Origin: Euryarchaeota archaeon UBA623
Lineage (GTDB): Archaea > Thermoplasmatota > Poseidoniia > Poseidoniales > Thalassarchaeaceae
Length of the DNA stretch: 10,325 nucleotides
Assembly (NCBI GenBank): GCA_002505325.1
Contig: DAUV01000102.1
Location: 1 to 10,325, forward strand
Direction: 5' to 3'
The translations under genes and the position numbers were made by a program. The notes beneath the pieces are model-generated. The model saw only the letters and a program-made list of their open reading frames with translations. It searched no databases and was not told the origin of the DNA. Below are positions 1 through 6,886 of the stretch, piece by piece. Position 1 is the first letter of the stretch, and the number at the start of each line of letters is the position of its first letter.

Positions 1-375
1 TGGCGTTTCATGCGAAGGGCGATTGCCAACGGCAATGTGTACATCGCAGCACCTCCTCTGTTTTCAGTATCAAGAGGCAAACACACCGAATGGGTGCACA
101 GCGAAAAGGATCGAGATGCAGCGGTGAAGCGCCTGCACAAGGAGGCGCCGACAGCCAAGATAGACGTACAGCGATACAAGGGCCTGGGGGAGATGAACCC
201 AGAGCAGTTATGGGAGACTACGATGGATCCCGATGCTCGCACTATGATGAAGGTAGAAATCAAGGATGCTGAGGAGGCTGATGCCCTGTTCACCATTCTG
301 ATGGGAGAGGACGTGCCTGACCGGAGGGCGTTCATTGAGAACAATGCCACGAAGGTAACAGCGTTGGATGTTTGA
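1..375 (+). CDS. gyrB: DNA gyrase subunit B, C-terminal part (5' end outside window)
   Basis: This is the 3' end of the ATPase subunit of type IIA topoisomerase (DNA gyrase), which with GyrA introduces negative supercoils using ATP. The frame is open from the first base (W-R-F) to TGA at 373-375, so the visible 124 codons are the end of the TOPRIM region and the conserved C-terminal tail. Diagnostic stretches are GNVYIAAPPLF near the start, RYKGLGEMNPEQLWETTMDP in the middle and the final DVPDRRAFIENNA block, all typical of bacterial-type GyrB. The ATG at position 10 is internal and is not the gene start. gyrA follows after nine bases, so the two subunits are almost certainly co-transcribed. 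The N-terminal GHKL ATPase domain cannot be assessed because it lies upstream of the window. ParE of topoisomerase IV is the alternative, but the gyrase-type GyrA next door favours GyrB. Confidence 0.97.
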   Translation, partial: WRFMRRAIANGNVYIAAPPLFSVSRGKHTEWVHSEKDRDAAVKRLHKEAPTAKIDVQRYKGLGEMNPEQLWETTMDPDARTMMKVEIKDAEEADALFTILMGEDVPDRRAFIENNATKVTALDV

Positions 376-384
376 GGTATTGGA

Positions 385-3081
385 ATGGCTGAAGATTTAC
401 TTCGAAGGGACATCTCCGATGAGATGAAGGAGAGTTACATCAATTACGCCATGAGCGTCATCATTGGGCGTGCCCTGCCTGACGTGAGAGATGGTTTGAA
501 GCCCGTCCACCGCCGTATCCTCTGGGGGATGCACCAAGCCGGCCATACTCACGAGAAGGGCTACAGCAAATCTGCTCGCTCGGTTGGCGAGGTGATGGGG
601 AAATTCCACCCACACGGAGACCAAGCACTGTATGACACCATGGTTAGAATGGCCCAAGATTTCTCTCTGAGGTACCCATTGATTGATGGTCAAGGAAACT
701 TTGGCTCTATCGACGGTGACCCTCCTGCTGCGATGCGGTATACTGAGAGTCGTCTCGACCGGATGGCTCAGCATATGCTGGATGACATCAACAAGAACAC
801 CATTGACATGGAACCCAATTTCGACGACACGGAGACTGAGCCGGCCGTGCTTCCATCTCGCCTGCCCAATCTACTGCTCAACGGTAGCGACGGTATAGCC
901 GTCGGTATGGCGACCAAGATTCCCCCTCACAACCTCAATGAGGTCGCCGCTGCAATCAAGTTCCATGTGGCGAAGGTCATCGAGCAGAATCGCAAGATAG
1001 GCCTTGACAACCCTCCTAAGATTGACGCACTGGAGTACATGGAGTTCCTAAAGGGGCCAGATTTCCCCACTGGGGCCACTATCCATGGGATTGATGGTAT
1101 CGTCGACATGTACAGGACAGGTCACGGTCGCTTCCATATCCGCTCGGATGTCGAAGTTCAAGATGATTCATCGGGCAAGAAACTGATAGTCCACTCCATC
1201 CCTTATCAGGTAAAGAAAGCCGGGATGCTGCAAGGCATAGCCGAGCTCGTCCAGAAGGAGGCCATCAAGGGCATCAGAGACATCAGGGACGAATCCAGCA
1301 AGGAAGGAATCAGAGTGGTCATCGAGATTAAGCAGAATGCCGATCCTCACGCCGTGCTGAATCAACTCTACCAATCCAGCAGGCTGCAGGAGTCTTACTC
1401 CGCGAACATGATGGGCATACTGAAGGGCGAGCCGGTACAACTAGACCTGTGCACTATCCTACACACACATGTCCGACATAGGGAGTCGGTCATCGAGCGA
1501 CGTACTCAGTTCAACCTCGAGAAGGCAGAGACTCGTGCGCACATCCTAGAGGGGCTGATGAAGGCTCAAAAGAGGATGACGGAAATTATCGAGGTCGGCC
1601 GGAACTCTGACTCCCGCGAACAATTTGAGCAGTATCTGAGGGGCACCGAAAAATACCCCAAGATCAAGCGCTTCGGTTTCTCCGAGAAGCAGGCTAAGGC
1701 GATTGCCGAGAGACGCCTGTACCAACTCACCAAAATGAATGTCCAGGAAGTTTCCGACGAACTGGAGAAACTGAAGCGGGCTATCAAGGAATTCAAGAGC
1801 ATCCTTGATAGTCGTATCCAACGCCTTGGAATCATAATTGCAGAGCTTGACGAGGTCGTAGACAGACACGGTGACGAGCGGCGCTCAAACATTGACCCGA
1901 TGCCACTTTCAATGGACCGCGAAGACCTCGTCGCCGAGCAGGCCATCGTCATCTCGCTTACTCAGGACAACTACATTCGCCACCTACCTGTAGAGTCATT
2001 CCGACTGCAGAACAGAGGCGGGAAGGGACTCAAGGGAGTGGCTACTAAGGAGGAAGATACTCCATCCAAAATAATCACCTGCTTTTCCAAGGACAGGTTG
2101 CTGATTTTCACTGATATGGGCCGTGTCTACGGCCTCAGGGCATGGGAGACGCCATCTGCCAGTCGCTACGGCAGGGGATCTCACATACGCAACCTGCTCG
2201 GTGGCATCCGCGATGAGGAGAAGGTAATCTCGATACTTCCTCTCAGCAGGGAGCTCATCGAGAGTCCTGAGGGGAACTACCTGATGTTCGCCACCACGAA
2301 CGGCCGCATCAAGAAGAGTCGTCTCTCTGATTACGTCAAAATCAACCGCAATGGAAAGTATGCGTTGCGATTCGCCGAGGGAGATGGTGATTCGCTGGTC
2401 ACCGTCAGACCCGCCACCGAAGCCGACCATGTCGTGTTGGTGTCATCGCAAGGCAATGCCTGTAGGTTCATGCCAGCCGAGGAGAAGTCCAGAGTTGATT
2501 CCAACTCAGGAGATATAGTGACCACACATGTCGTCCGAGTTCAAGGCAGAGTCAGCCAGGGAGTCTCCGGGATGAAACTCCGGAAGGGAGACAGTGTGAT
2601 TGGGATGATTGTGACCGATGACTTCGATACCAGCGTTCTGACTATCTCGAGGTACGGAATGGCCAAGCGCAGCCGCCTCGGTTCGGGAGAAATGATAATC
2701 GTGAAGGATGCCGAAGGTAACGAAGCGCTCGACGAAGAAGGTAACACCATCACAGGAAGGGATGGTTACAGGCGCACCAATAGAGGAACCAAAGGGGTGC
2801 GCACGATGTCACTGCGTGATGATGACCGTATAGTCAGCGTACGCCAGATTCCAGACCTTGAAGACCAGTTGTTCATGCTCACCGCAACCGGGATGATGAT
2901 CAGGATGGTGTCTGGCCAGACCAAGGAGACTCTAGGCAAGGTGACCAAGGGTACTCGAATCATGGAGCTGCGTGACTCCGACAGGTCGGGCTACGTAGAC
3001 GAGATCATCTTCGTTGCCAGACTGCCTGCTAATCTAGTGGACTCTTTGGATGCAGACGTGTCGCCCCTCGAAGAAGAGTGA
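385..3081 (+). CDS. gyrA: DNA gyrase subunit A
   Basis: This is the DNA breakage-reunion and DNA-wrapping subunit of gyrase, 898 aa, acting in the cytoplasm as an A2B2 complex with GyrB. The N-terminal half holds the winged-helix and tower domains: the catalytic tyrosine is Y119 in AAMRYTESRL, next to R118, and the helix carrying HPHGD lies at about residues 75-79. The C-terminal half is the beta-pinwheel wrapping domain and contains a gyrase-specific GyrA-box at residues 542-548 (QNRGGKG, against the usual QRRGGKG), which separates it from ParC. The start ATG at 385 has a Shine-Dalgarno GAGGT at 374-378 overlapping the gyrB stop. It is somewhat longer than most GyrA proteins, with extra acidic sequence around residues 773-800 and a short acidic tail. 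The quinolone-contact serine is glutamine here (Q80), while the neighbouring acidic residue (D84) is kept. Several euryarchaeal lineages are known to have acquired gyrase from bacteria. Confidence 0.98.
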   Translation: MAEDLLRRDISDEMKESYINYAMSVIIGRALPDVRDGLKPVHRRILWGMHQAGHTHEKGYSKSARSVGEVMGKFHPHGDQALYDTMVRMAQDFSLRYPLIDGQGNFGSIDGDPPAAMRYTESRLDRMAQHMLDDINKNTIDMEPNFDDTETEPAVLPSRLPNLLLNGSDGIAVGMATKIPPHNLNEVAAAIKFHVAKVIEQNRKIGLDNPPKIDALEYMEFLKGPDFPTGATIHGIDGIVDMYRTGHGRFHIRSDVEVQDDSSGKKLIVHSIPYQVKKAGMLQGIAELVQKEAIKGIRDIRDESSKEGIRVVIEIKQNADPHAVLNQLYQSSRLQESYSANMMGILKGEPVQLDLCTILHTHVRHRESVIERRTQFNLEKAETRAHILEGLMKAQKRMTEIIEVGRNSDSREQFEQYLRGTEKYPKIKRFGFSEKQAKAIAERRLYQLTKMNVQEVSDELEKLKRAIKEFKSILDSRIQRLGIIIAELDEVVDRHGDERRSNIDPMPLSMDREDLVAEQAIVISLTQDNYIRHLPVESFRLQNRGGKGLKGVATKEEDTPSKIITCFSKDRLLIFTDMGRVYGLRAWETPSASRYGRGSHIRNLLGGIRDEEKVISILPLSRELIESPEGNYLMFATTNGRIKKSRLSDYVKINRNGKYALRFAEGDGDSLVTVRPATEADHVVLVSSQGNACRFMPAEEKSRVDSNSGDIVTTHVVRVQGRVSQGVSGMKLRKGDSVIGMIVTDDFDTSVLTISRYGMAKRSRLGSGEMIIVKDAEGNEALDEEGNTITGRDGYRRTNRGTKGVRTMSLRDDDRIVSVRQIPDLEDQLFMLTATGMMIRMVSGQTKETLGKVTKGTRIMELRDSDRSGYVDEIIFVARLPANLVDSLDADVSPLEEE

Positions 3082-3090
3082 AACCGCTCG

Positions 3091-3098
3091 GCTTAAGC
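3091..3098 (+). promoter_or_regulatory. Weak TATA-like palindrome upstream of tRNA-Ser
   Basis: GCTTAAGC is centred about 29 bases before the first base of the tRNA, roughly where an archaeal TATA box would sit. It is a perfect 8-bp palindrome, but its match to the archaeal TATA consensus is poor and there is no clear BRE purine run in front. The assignment rests mainly on position; the tRNA could also be transcribed from the gyrase operon and processed. Confidence 0.3.
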
Positions 3099-3123
3099 GA
3101 ATGGAGCAGGTGGCCGGAGCACT

Positions 3124-3210
3124 GCGGCAGTCGCATAGCCTGGCCATTGCGCTGGATTGCTAATCCAGTGGTGTTTCACCTCGGGAGTTCGAATCTCCCC
3201 TGCCGCGCCA
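3124..3210 (+). tRNA. tRNA-Ser (anticodon GCU), CCA encoded
   Basis: A complete class II tRNA cloverleaf can be folded by eye. The acceptor stem pairs GCGGCAG (3124-3130) with CTGCCGC (3200-3206) without mismatch, followed by discriminator G at 3207 and an encoded CCA at 3208-3210. The anticodon stem CTGGA/TCCAG encloses the loop TTGCTAA, with GCT at 3159-3161, reading AGC/AGU serine codons. A long variable arm with stem GGTG/CACC (3170-3173 with 3177-3180) is typical of tRNA-Ser. The T arm GGGAG-TTCGAAT-CTCCC occupies 3183-3199. No intron is present at the canonical position after the anticodon. Confidence 0.97.
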
Positions 3211-3255
3211 CTCTCTCAAGGACAGTTTCATGCGCTCAGTAGTTCTACGGCATAC

Positions 3256-4080
3256 ATGGACTGGGGGCAGTATGCCGGGCTCGCAGGGTTCGTCCTGCTC
3301 ATCTCCCTAGTTCTCAGGTACCTGAGTCTGAAGCCATCAAACGAACGTGAATGGGTAGTTGAGAACAGTAGGATGGCTTATGCCGAGTTCGATAGCGATG
3401 AGGTAACCCTGCGGAACGTTAGAGACTTCACTTGGAGATCAACGAAAGACTACGATGAACACTGGACTGACTGGACGTTTCGCCCAAGCGAGGTGACTAG
3501 GATCTGGCTGGTGCTCGAGTACTTCGACCCGAAGCGCAAACCCATTGCCCATACGCTGATGAGTTTCGAGTTTGAGGACGGCCGGAGACTGAGTTGCTCA
3601 ATCGAGGTCAGGAGAGAGGTCGGTGAGAAATACCACCCAATCAAAGGCATGTTCAGACAATACGAACTAATCTATCTCTGGGCTACGGAAAGCGACTCGA
3701 TAGGAGTTCGGGCGAGATGCAGGGGGAAATCAAAGACTCATCTCTTCGAGGGCGTTGTGCTCGGAGAAGACAGTCCCCAGCGGCTACTCGAGTCGTTTAT
3801 CCATAGAACCAATAATCTGTATGAGATGCCGGAATGGTACCACAGCATCACCAATACATGCACTACCAACATTGTCAAACATGTCAATGAGATATATCCC
3901 GGCAGGGTGCCCAAGGCGGTGGCTGTGCTCCTCCCTGGACTCAGTCCCAGATTGTTGAAACGCAACAATCTGATTAGAGTCGATGGCACACTGGAGCAGA
4001 CTCTCGAGTCGAGCTTGATAGACCAGCGGTCCGCAGAATGGGATGAAGAAAGTGACTTCGGCGACTGGATAAGGACTTAG
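3256..4080 (+). CDS. DUF4105 / Lnb N-terminal-domain family protein, membrane-anchored
   Basis: I recognise this 274-aa protein as a member of the DUF4105 family (now called Lnb N-terminal periplasmic domain). The family blocks are in order: NVRDF near residue 50, H99 followed by MSFEFEDGRRL (102-112), SIEVRRE (115-121), the KGMFRQYELIY block (130-140), and YHSITNTCTTN (195-205) with C202 and H209. A single hydrophobic segment at about residues 6-20 is a membrane anchor. The family includes the Bacteroides lipoprotein N-acyltransferase Lnb; members are generally thought to be thiol enzymes using the NTCTTN cysteine, but the substrate here is unknown. Earlier in-frame starts fall inside the tRNA, so ATG 3256 is chosen; it has no Shine-Dalgarno sequence. 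Positive residues R21, K26 and R31 lie after the helix, which by the positive-inside rule would place the domain in the cytoplasm, unlike Lnb. It stands alone between tRNA-Ser and aroA. Confidence 0.85.
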   Translation: MDWGQYAGLAGFVLLISLVLRYLSLKPSNEREWVVENSRMAYAEFDSDEVTLRNVRDFTWRSTKDYDEHWTDWTFRPSEVTRIWLVLEYFDPKRKPIAHTLMSFEFEDGRRLSCSIEVRREVGEKYHPIKGMFRQYELIYLWATESDSIGVRARCRGKSKTHLFEGVVLGEDSPQRLLESFIHRTNNLYEMPEWYHSITNTCTTNIVKHVNEIYPGRVPKAVAVLLPGLSPRLLKRNNLIRVDGTLEQTLESSLIDQRSAEWDEESDFGDWIRT

Positions 4081-4104
4081 AATAGAATAAGAGGATTCAA
4101 CACA

Positions 4105-4131
4105 ATGGCGCCCTTGGCGTTGTCGTGCTAA
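4105..4131 (+). other. Possible leader mini-ORF (8 codons) overlapping the aroA start
   Basis: ATG at 4105 is preceded at nine bases by GAGGA (4091-4095), a Shine-Dalgarno-like sequence, and opens an eight-codon frame (MAPLALSC) ending at TAA 4129-4131. The aroA GTG at 4125 lies inside this mini-ORF in another frame and has no Shine-Dalgarno sequence of its own, so the arrangement could support translational coupling. It may equally be chance: the frame is too short for any coding statistic. Confidence 0.3.
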
Positions 4132-5309
4132 GCATCGAGCCAATGGGACTCGAGGCGACCATAGAGTGGTCGCTTCCACCCTCAAAGAGTCACATGATTC
4201 GCTGGTTGGCCCTAGCAGCACAGGCCGAAGGAGATACAGGACTCAGTTTCACCGGCAGCGCCGGGAAGGACATCCTGTCAATGGCGAACTGTCTGAGGGC
4301 GATTGGTGTCGTGATAGAACAGGATGAATCTAGATGGGTCATCAGCGGGGTCGGGTCGCGTGGATTCCAAACGCCAGAAGAGAGTCTCAACTGCGGTAAC
4401 TCAGGCACAGCGGCCCGCTTCCTGATGGCGATAGCAGCAGGCATGTGTGAGCCGATTTCCTTTGACGGAGACCAATCTCTGAGGCGGCGCGACATGTCGG
4501 CTCTGACCGGTGCGCTAAGAGAACTCGGGTGTGAAGTCACTTCGGACACACTCCCTCTGACTGTCACTGGACCTGTAATTCCGGGTCTAGCGCATCTCGA
4601 TGTCAGCGATTCCAGCCAGCCCCTGTCTGCACTGCTGCTGGCTTCACCGAACTACTCAGGGGTCATTCATCTCAAGACTTCATCGCACTCTGTGAGCAGA
4701 GGTTACTCGGAGCTATCGTACAAGTTGGCAACCAGATGTGGATCCTCTAATGAGATGGTGGCGGACGGCGCAATCATCGAGCCATGGCGGCCCATCACAC
4801 CTGGTGAGGCGAAGATTCCAGGCGAACTAAGTCTACTCCCTCTCGCTATGCTACTCGCAGAACTGCACGACGTCGATGTCGAGATCGCGGGGAACGACTT
4901 GGAACTGTCTGGCTCACTGATGGAACTGGCTGAGAGAGCCGAGGAACTGGATTTGCGTGACGAGAGCGATATCATAGCCCCCGCTGCAGCGTTGATGGCC
5001 CTAGGCAATGGTGGCAGGATACGAGGAGTTGCTCATGCCAGAGGAAAGGAGTCTGACAGGATTAGCAGCACTGTTGACCTGCTCGAATGCTTTGGAATGG
5101 AGGCTACGGAAACCAATGACGGGATTGAGGTAGCGGGTGGCCAGACCCTAGTCAGGCCAATGCTGCCGGTTGACTCGCAAGGAGACCATCGCCTTGCGAT
5201 GACAGCGATGACTCTGGCCAGCAAGTGCGGGGGAAGTGTGGCAGGAGCCGAGGTGTGTGCTGTTACCGACCCCGATTTCATCGAGAAACTGATGATGTTG
5301 GAGGATTAG
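4125..5309 (+). CDS. aroA: 3-phosphoshikimate 1-carboxyvinyltransferase (EPSP synthase), divergent active site
   Basis: This enzyme joins phosphoenolpyruvate to shikimate 3-phosphate in the sixth step of the shikimate pathway to aromatic amino acids. It is 394 aa, somewhat short for the family. Recognisable blocks are PPSKSHMIRWLALA (K21, S22, R26), NCGNSGTAAR (90s), DGDQSLRRRDM (114-124), DSSQPLSALLLA (S163, S164, Q165), RGKESDRI (E309, R312) and DHRLAM (R356). Two usual active-site residues differ: the position of E. coli Asp313 is E234 (in PGELS) and the position of Lys411 is V380 (in VTDPDF, where KSxPxF is usual). The GTG start gives the expected short lead into the first beta strand (LSIEP) and is preferred over ATG 4143, although neither has a Shine-Dalgarno sequence. 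The transporter gene begins one base after the stop. EPSP synthase family membership is firm; catalytic competence with these replacements is inferred from the otherwise intact motifs. Confidence 0.93.
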   Translation: MLSIEPMGLEATIEWSLPPSKSHMIRWLALAAQAEGDTGLSFTGSAGKDILSMANCLRAIGVVIEQDESRWVISGVGSRGFQTPEESLNCGNSGTAARFLMAIAAGMCEPISFDGDQSLRRRDMSALTGALRELGCEVTSDTLPLTVTGPVIPGLAHLDVSDSSQPLSALLLASPNYSGVIHLKTSSHSVSRGYSELSYKLATRCGSSNEMVADGAIIEPWRPITPGEAKIPGELSLLPLAMLLAELHDVDVEIAGNDLELSGSLMELAERAEELDLRDESDIIAPAAALMALGNGGRIRGVAHARGKESDRISSTVDLLECFGMEATETNDGIEVAGGQTLVRPMLPVDSQGDHRLAMTAMTLASKCGGSVAGAEVCAVTDPDFIEKLMMLED

Positions 5310-5310
5310 G

Positions 5311-6267
5311 ATGTCGCGAATCGAGAGTAATCTGGGCACGCACTTTCTGTTACTACTAGTGGCTGTCATATGGGGAACAACTTGGGCCGTAGCCAGATTT
5401 CTCAGCTACGGGCTGGACGAATCAACAGGGGCCAATCTTGGGCCAGCAACCGCTGCTTGGTTGAGATACTTGGTAGTCGTAATCGCCTTCGTGGCTTGGT
5501 GCTGGGCGTACAAGAATCGAAATGGTCCGAGGATGCTGCCTCATGACTCGCAATCGTGGCGCTACACCATCTGGCTCGGACTGCTCGGAACGATGGCATA
5601 CCAACTTCTCTTCATGCATGGCATGAAGTGGACGGCAGCTGGCGACGCTTCTCTAATCATCCCCGTCAATCCCGTCTTCACCGTCCTCTTAGCGGCACCT
5701 ATGCTGGGCCAGAAAGTGACGAAGCGGATGGCCTTTGGACTATTACTTGGGATAGTTGGAGTTAGTGTGGTAGTTGGCTGGAGCCCGAACACCGACATCC
5801 CATTCGAGCATCGACTACTAGGAGATGCGATGATTGTTCTCGCCGCCCTCGCTTGGGCGACGAATAGCAACCTGACCAAGATAGCGCTCGGAAAAGAGGG
5901 CATGGGCTCTACCGAGGAGTTGGTGATTTGGTACTCGATTGTCGGATGGGTGATGCTCACTCCATGGATGTTGGCTGAAATCTGGGGCACGGGTATTCCC
6001 AATCCCAATACGGCGGAGTGGGGTTCAATTGTTTATCTGGGGCTATTCTCTACTGTCCTAACTTATGTCTGGTTCGCGAGAGGAATTGACAGGATTGGTC
6101 CGACAGCAGCAGCCTCCTATGTTTTCCTAGTCCCAATTTTCGGGGTCCTAAGCGGATGGGCGCTGCTTGATGAGAACATTGGGACCTCGATGCTCGTGGG
6201 CTTTGTGCTGATAGTAATGGGTGTCAGAGAGGTCCAAAGAGAGAGTGAGCGGCTAAGGGTCGATTGA
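5311..6267 (+). CDS. EamA/DMT-superfamily transporter
   Basis: This is a 318-aa integral membrane protein of the drug/metabolite transporter superfamily with two EamA repeats and about ten helices. Helices can be seen near residues 9-27, 44-64, 80-98, 106-124, 131-150, 164-182, 199-220, 234-252, 263-282 and 286-305. The first helix carries the family hallmark WGTTWAVARF, and the second half repeats the pattern with LAALAWATNSNLTK and ends with ASYVFLVPIFGVLSGWALLDE. Family members export or import small metabolites such as amino acids, nucleosides or sugar derivatives; the substrate cannot be read from the sequence. The gene follows aroA by one base with a good Shine-Dalgarno GGAGG at 5300-5304 inside the aroA end, so the two are probably translated from one message. 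That linkage makes export of an aromatic compound possible but is weak evidence on its own. Confidence 0.93.
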   Translation: MSRIESNLGTHFLLLLVAVIWGTTWAVARFLSYGLDESTGANLGPATAAWLRYLVVVIAFVAWCWAYKNRNGPRMLPHDSQSWRYTIWLGLLGTMAYQLLFMHGMKWTAAGDASLIIPVNPVFTVLLAAPMLGQKVTKRMAFGLLLGIVGVSVVVGWSPNTDIPFEHRLLGDAMIVLAALAWATNSNLTKIALGKEGMGSTEELVIWYSIVGWVMLTPWMLAEIWGTGIPNPNTAEWGSIVYLGLFSTVLTYVWFARGIDRIGPTAAASYVFLVPIFGVLSGWALLDENIGTSMLVGFVLIVMGVREVQRESERLRVD

Positions 6268-6293
6268 AGGGGACCTGAGGTGTTGCCTCATCG

Positions 6294-6300
6294 TTAAATA
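6294..6300 (+). promoter_or_regulatory. Putative TATA box for the rpl10e-hpt-dph2 operon
   Basis: TTAAATA lies about 27 bases before 6324, which would put transcription start just ahead of the Shine-Dalgarno GAGGT (6324-6328) and the ATG at 6335. It is the most A/T-rich heptamer in the 67-base gap between the transporter and rpl10e. A start here would give a very short leader. Confidence 0.55.
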
Positions 6301-6334
6301 GAGATGGTCAGTGGGGCGCCAACGAGGTAGTCAC

Positions 6335-6874
6335 ATGGCACGCAAGCCAGCGAAGATGTATCGCCAGATTAAGGGTCAGGCTTACACTAGGAGAGAGTAC
6401 TCTGGAGGAGTCCCCAACAACCGCATACTGCGCTTCTTCATGGGCAATCGGAAGGTCGCAGAAGCAGGCCAGTTCAAGGTCATAGTCGAGCTCACTGCCG
6501 ACAATCCGTGCCAAGTCCGCGACTCGGCTTTGGAATCAGCTCGACAGGTGGCCAATGCCACCATCAGGAAGAGTGCTGGAGAAATGGGATATGCACTTCG
6601 AATGCACACCTACCCTCATCAGATTCTGCGCGAGAATAAGCAGGCCACCGGTGCAGGAGCAGATCGTGTCTCACTGGGAATGCGGCAGTCGTTCGGTAAG
6701 AACGTCGGCACCGCAGCTCGCGTCCAGCGCGATCAGACACTAGTCTCAATTCAAACCGACCCCGAGAACTACCTCGTAGCGCGGGACGCTCTCAGGAAGG
6801 CATGCTGCAAATTCCCGACACCCTGTACAATTAGGCTCGTCGCTGGCGCCGAGCATTTGAAGGGGCTAGTGTGA
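6335..6874 (+). CDS. rpl10e: 50S ribosomal protein L10e (uL16)
   Basis: This is the archaeal/eukaryotic form of uL16, a large-subunit protein that sits near the peptidyl-transferase centre and the A-site tRNA. It is 179 aa, close to the usual archaeal length. The N-terminus MARKPAKMYRQIKGQAYTRR is characteristic, followed by a GGVPNNRILRFFMGN block and the GMRQSFGK stretch at residues 115-122 that corresponds to the conserved tRNA-facing loop. The start at 6335 is chosen over the in-frame GTG at 6311 because it has a Shine-Dalgarno GAGGT at six bases and gives the conserved N-terminus. It leads a tight cluster with hpt 12 bases downstream and dph2 after that, and a TATA box lies about 40 bases upstream. 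Confidence 0.97.
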   Translation: MARKPAKMYRQIKGQAYTRREYSGGVPNNRILRFFMGNRKVAEAGQFKVIVELTADNPCQVRDSALESARQVANATIRKSAGEMGYALRMHTYPHQILRENKQATGAGADRVSLGMRQSFGKNVGTAARVQRDQTLVSIQTDPENYLVARDALRKACCKFPTPCTIRLVAGAEHLKGLV

Positions 6875-6886
6875 GGGCATAGGGCT

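Noticed and set aside
3091..3098. GCTTAAGC as a gyrA terminator hairpin
   Set aside because: The palindrome has no loop and no T tract after it, so a stable RNA hairpin is not possible; a weak TATA-like role fits better.
3157..3255. N-terminal extension of the DUF4105 gene starting at 3157
   Set aside because: The start lies inside the tRNA-Ser anticodon region, and the extra residues translate tRNA sequence. No start codon occurs between the tRNA end and ATG 3256 in this frame.
3784..4221. 145-codon open frame on the minus strand across the end of the DUF4105 gene and the start of aroA
   Set aside because: It covers two genes with clear family motifs on the plus strand and its own translation shows no recognisable domain.
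5562..6008. 148-codon minus-strand open frame inside the transporter gene
   Set aside because: It is antisense to a clear ten-helix EamA protein, with no motif of its own.
6311..6334. GTG start adding eight residues to rpl10e
   Set aside because: The Shine-Dalgarno sequence at 6324-6328 and the conserved MARKPAKMYR N-terminus support 6335, and the GTG lies upstream of the predicted transcription start.
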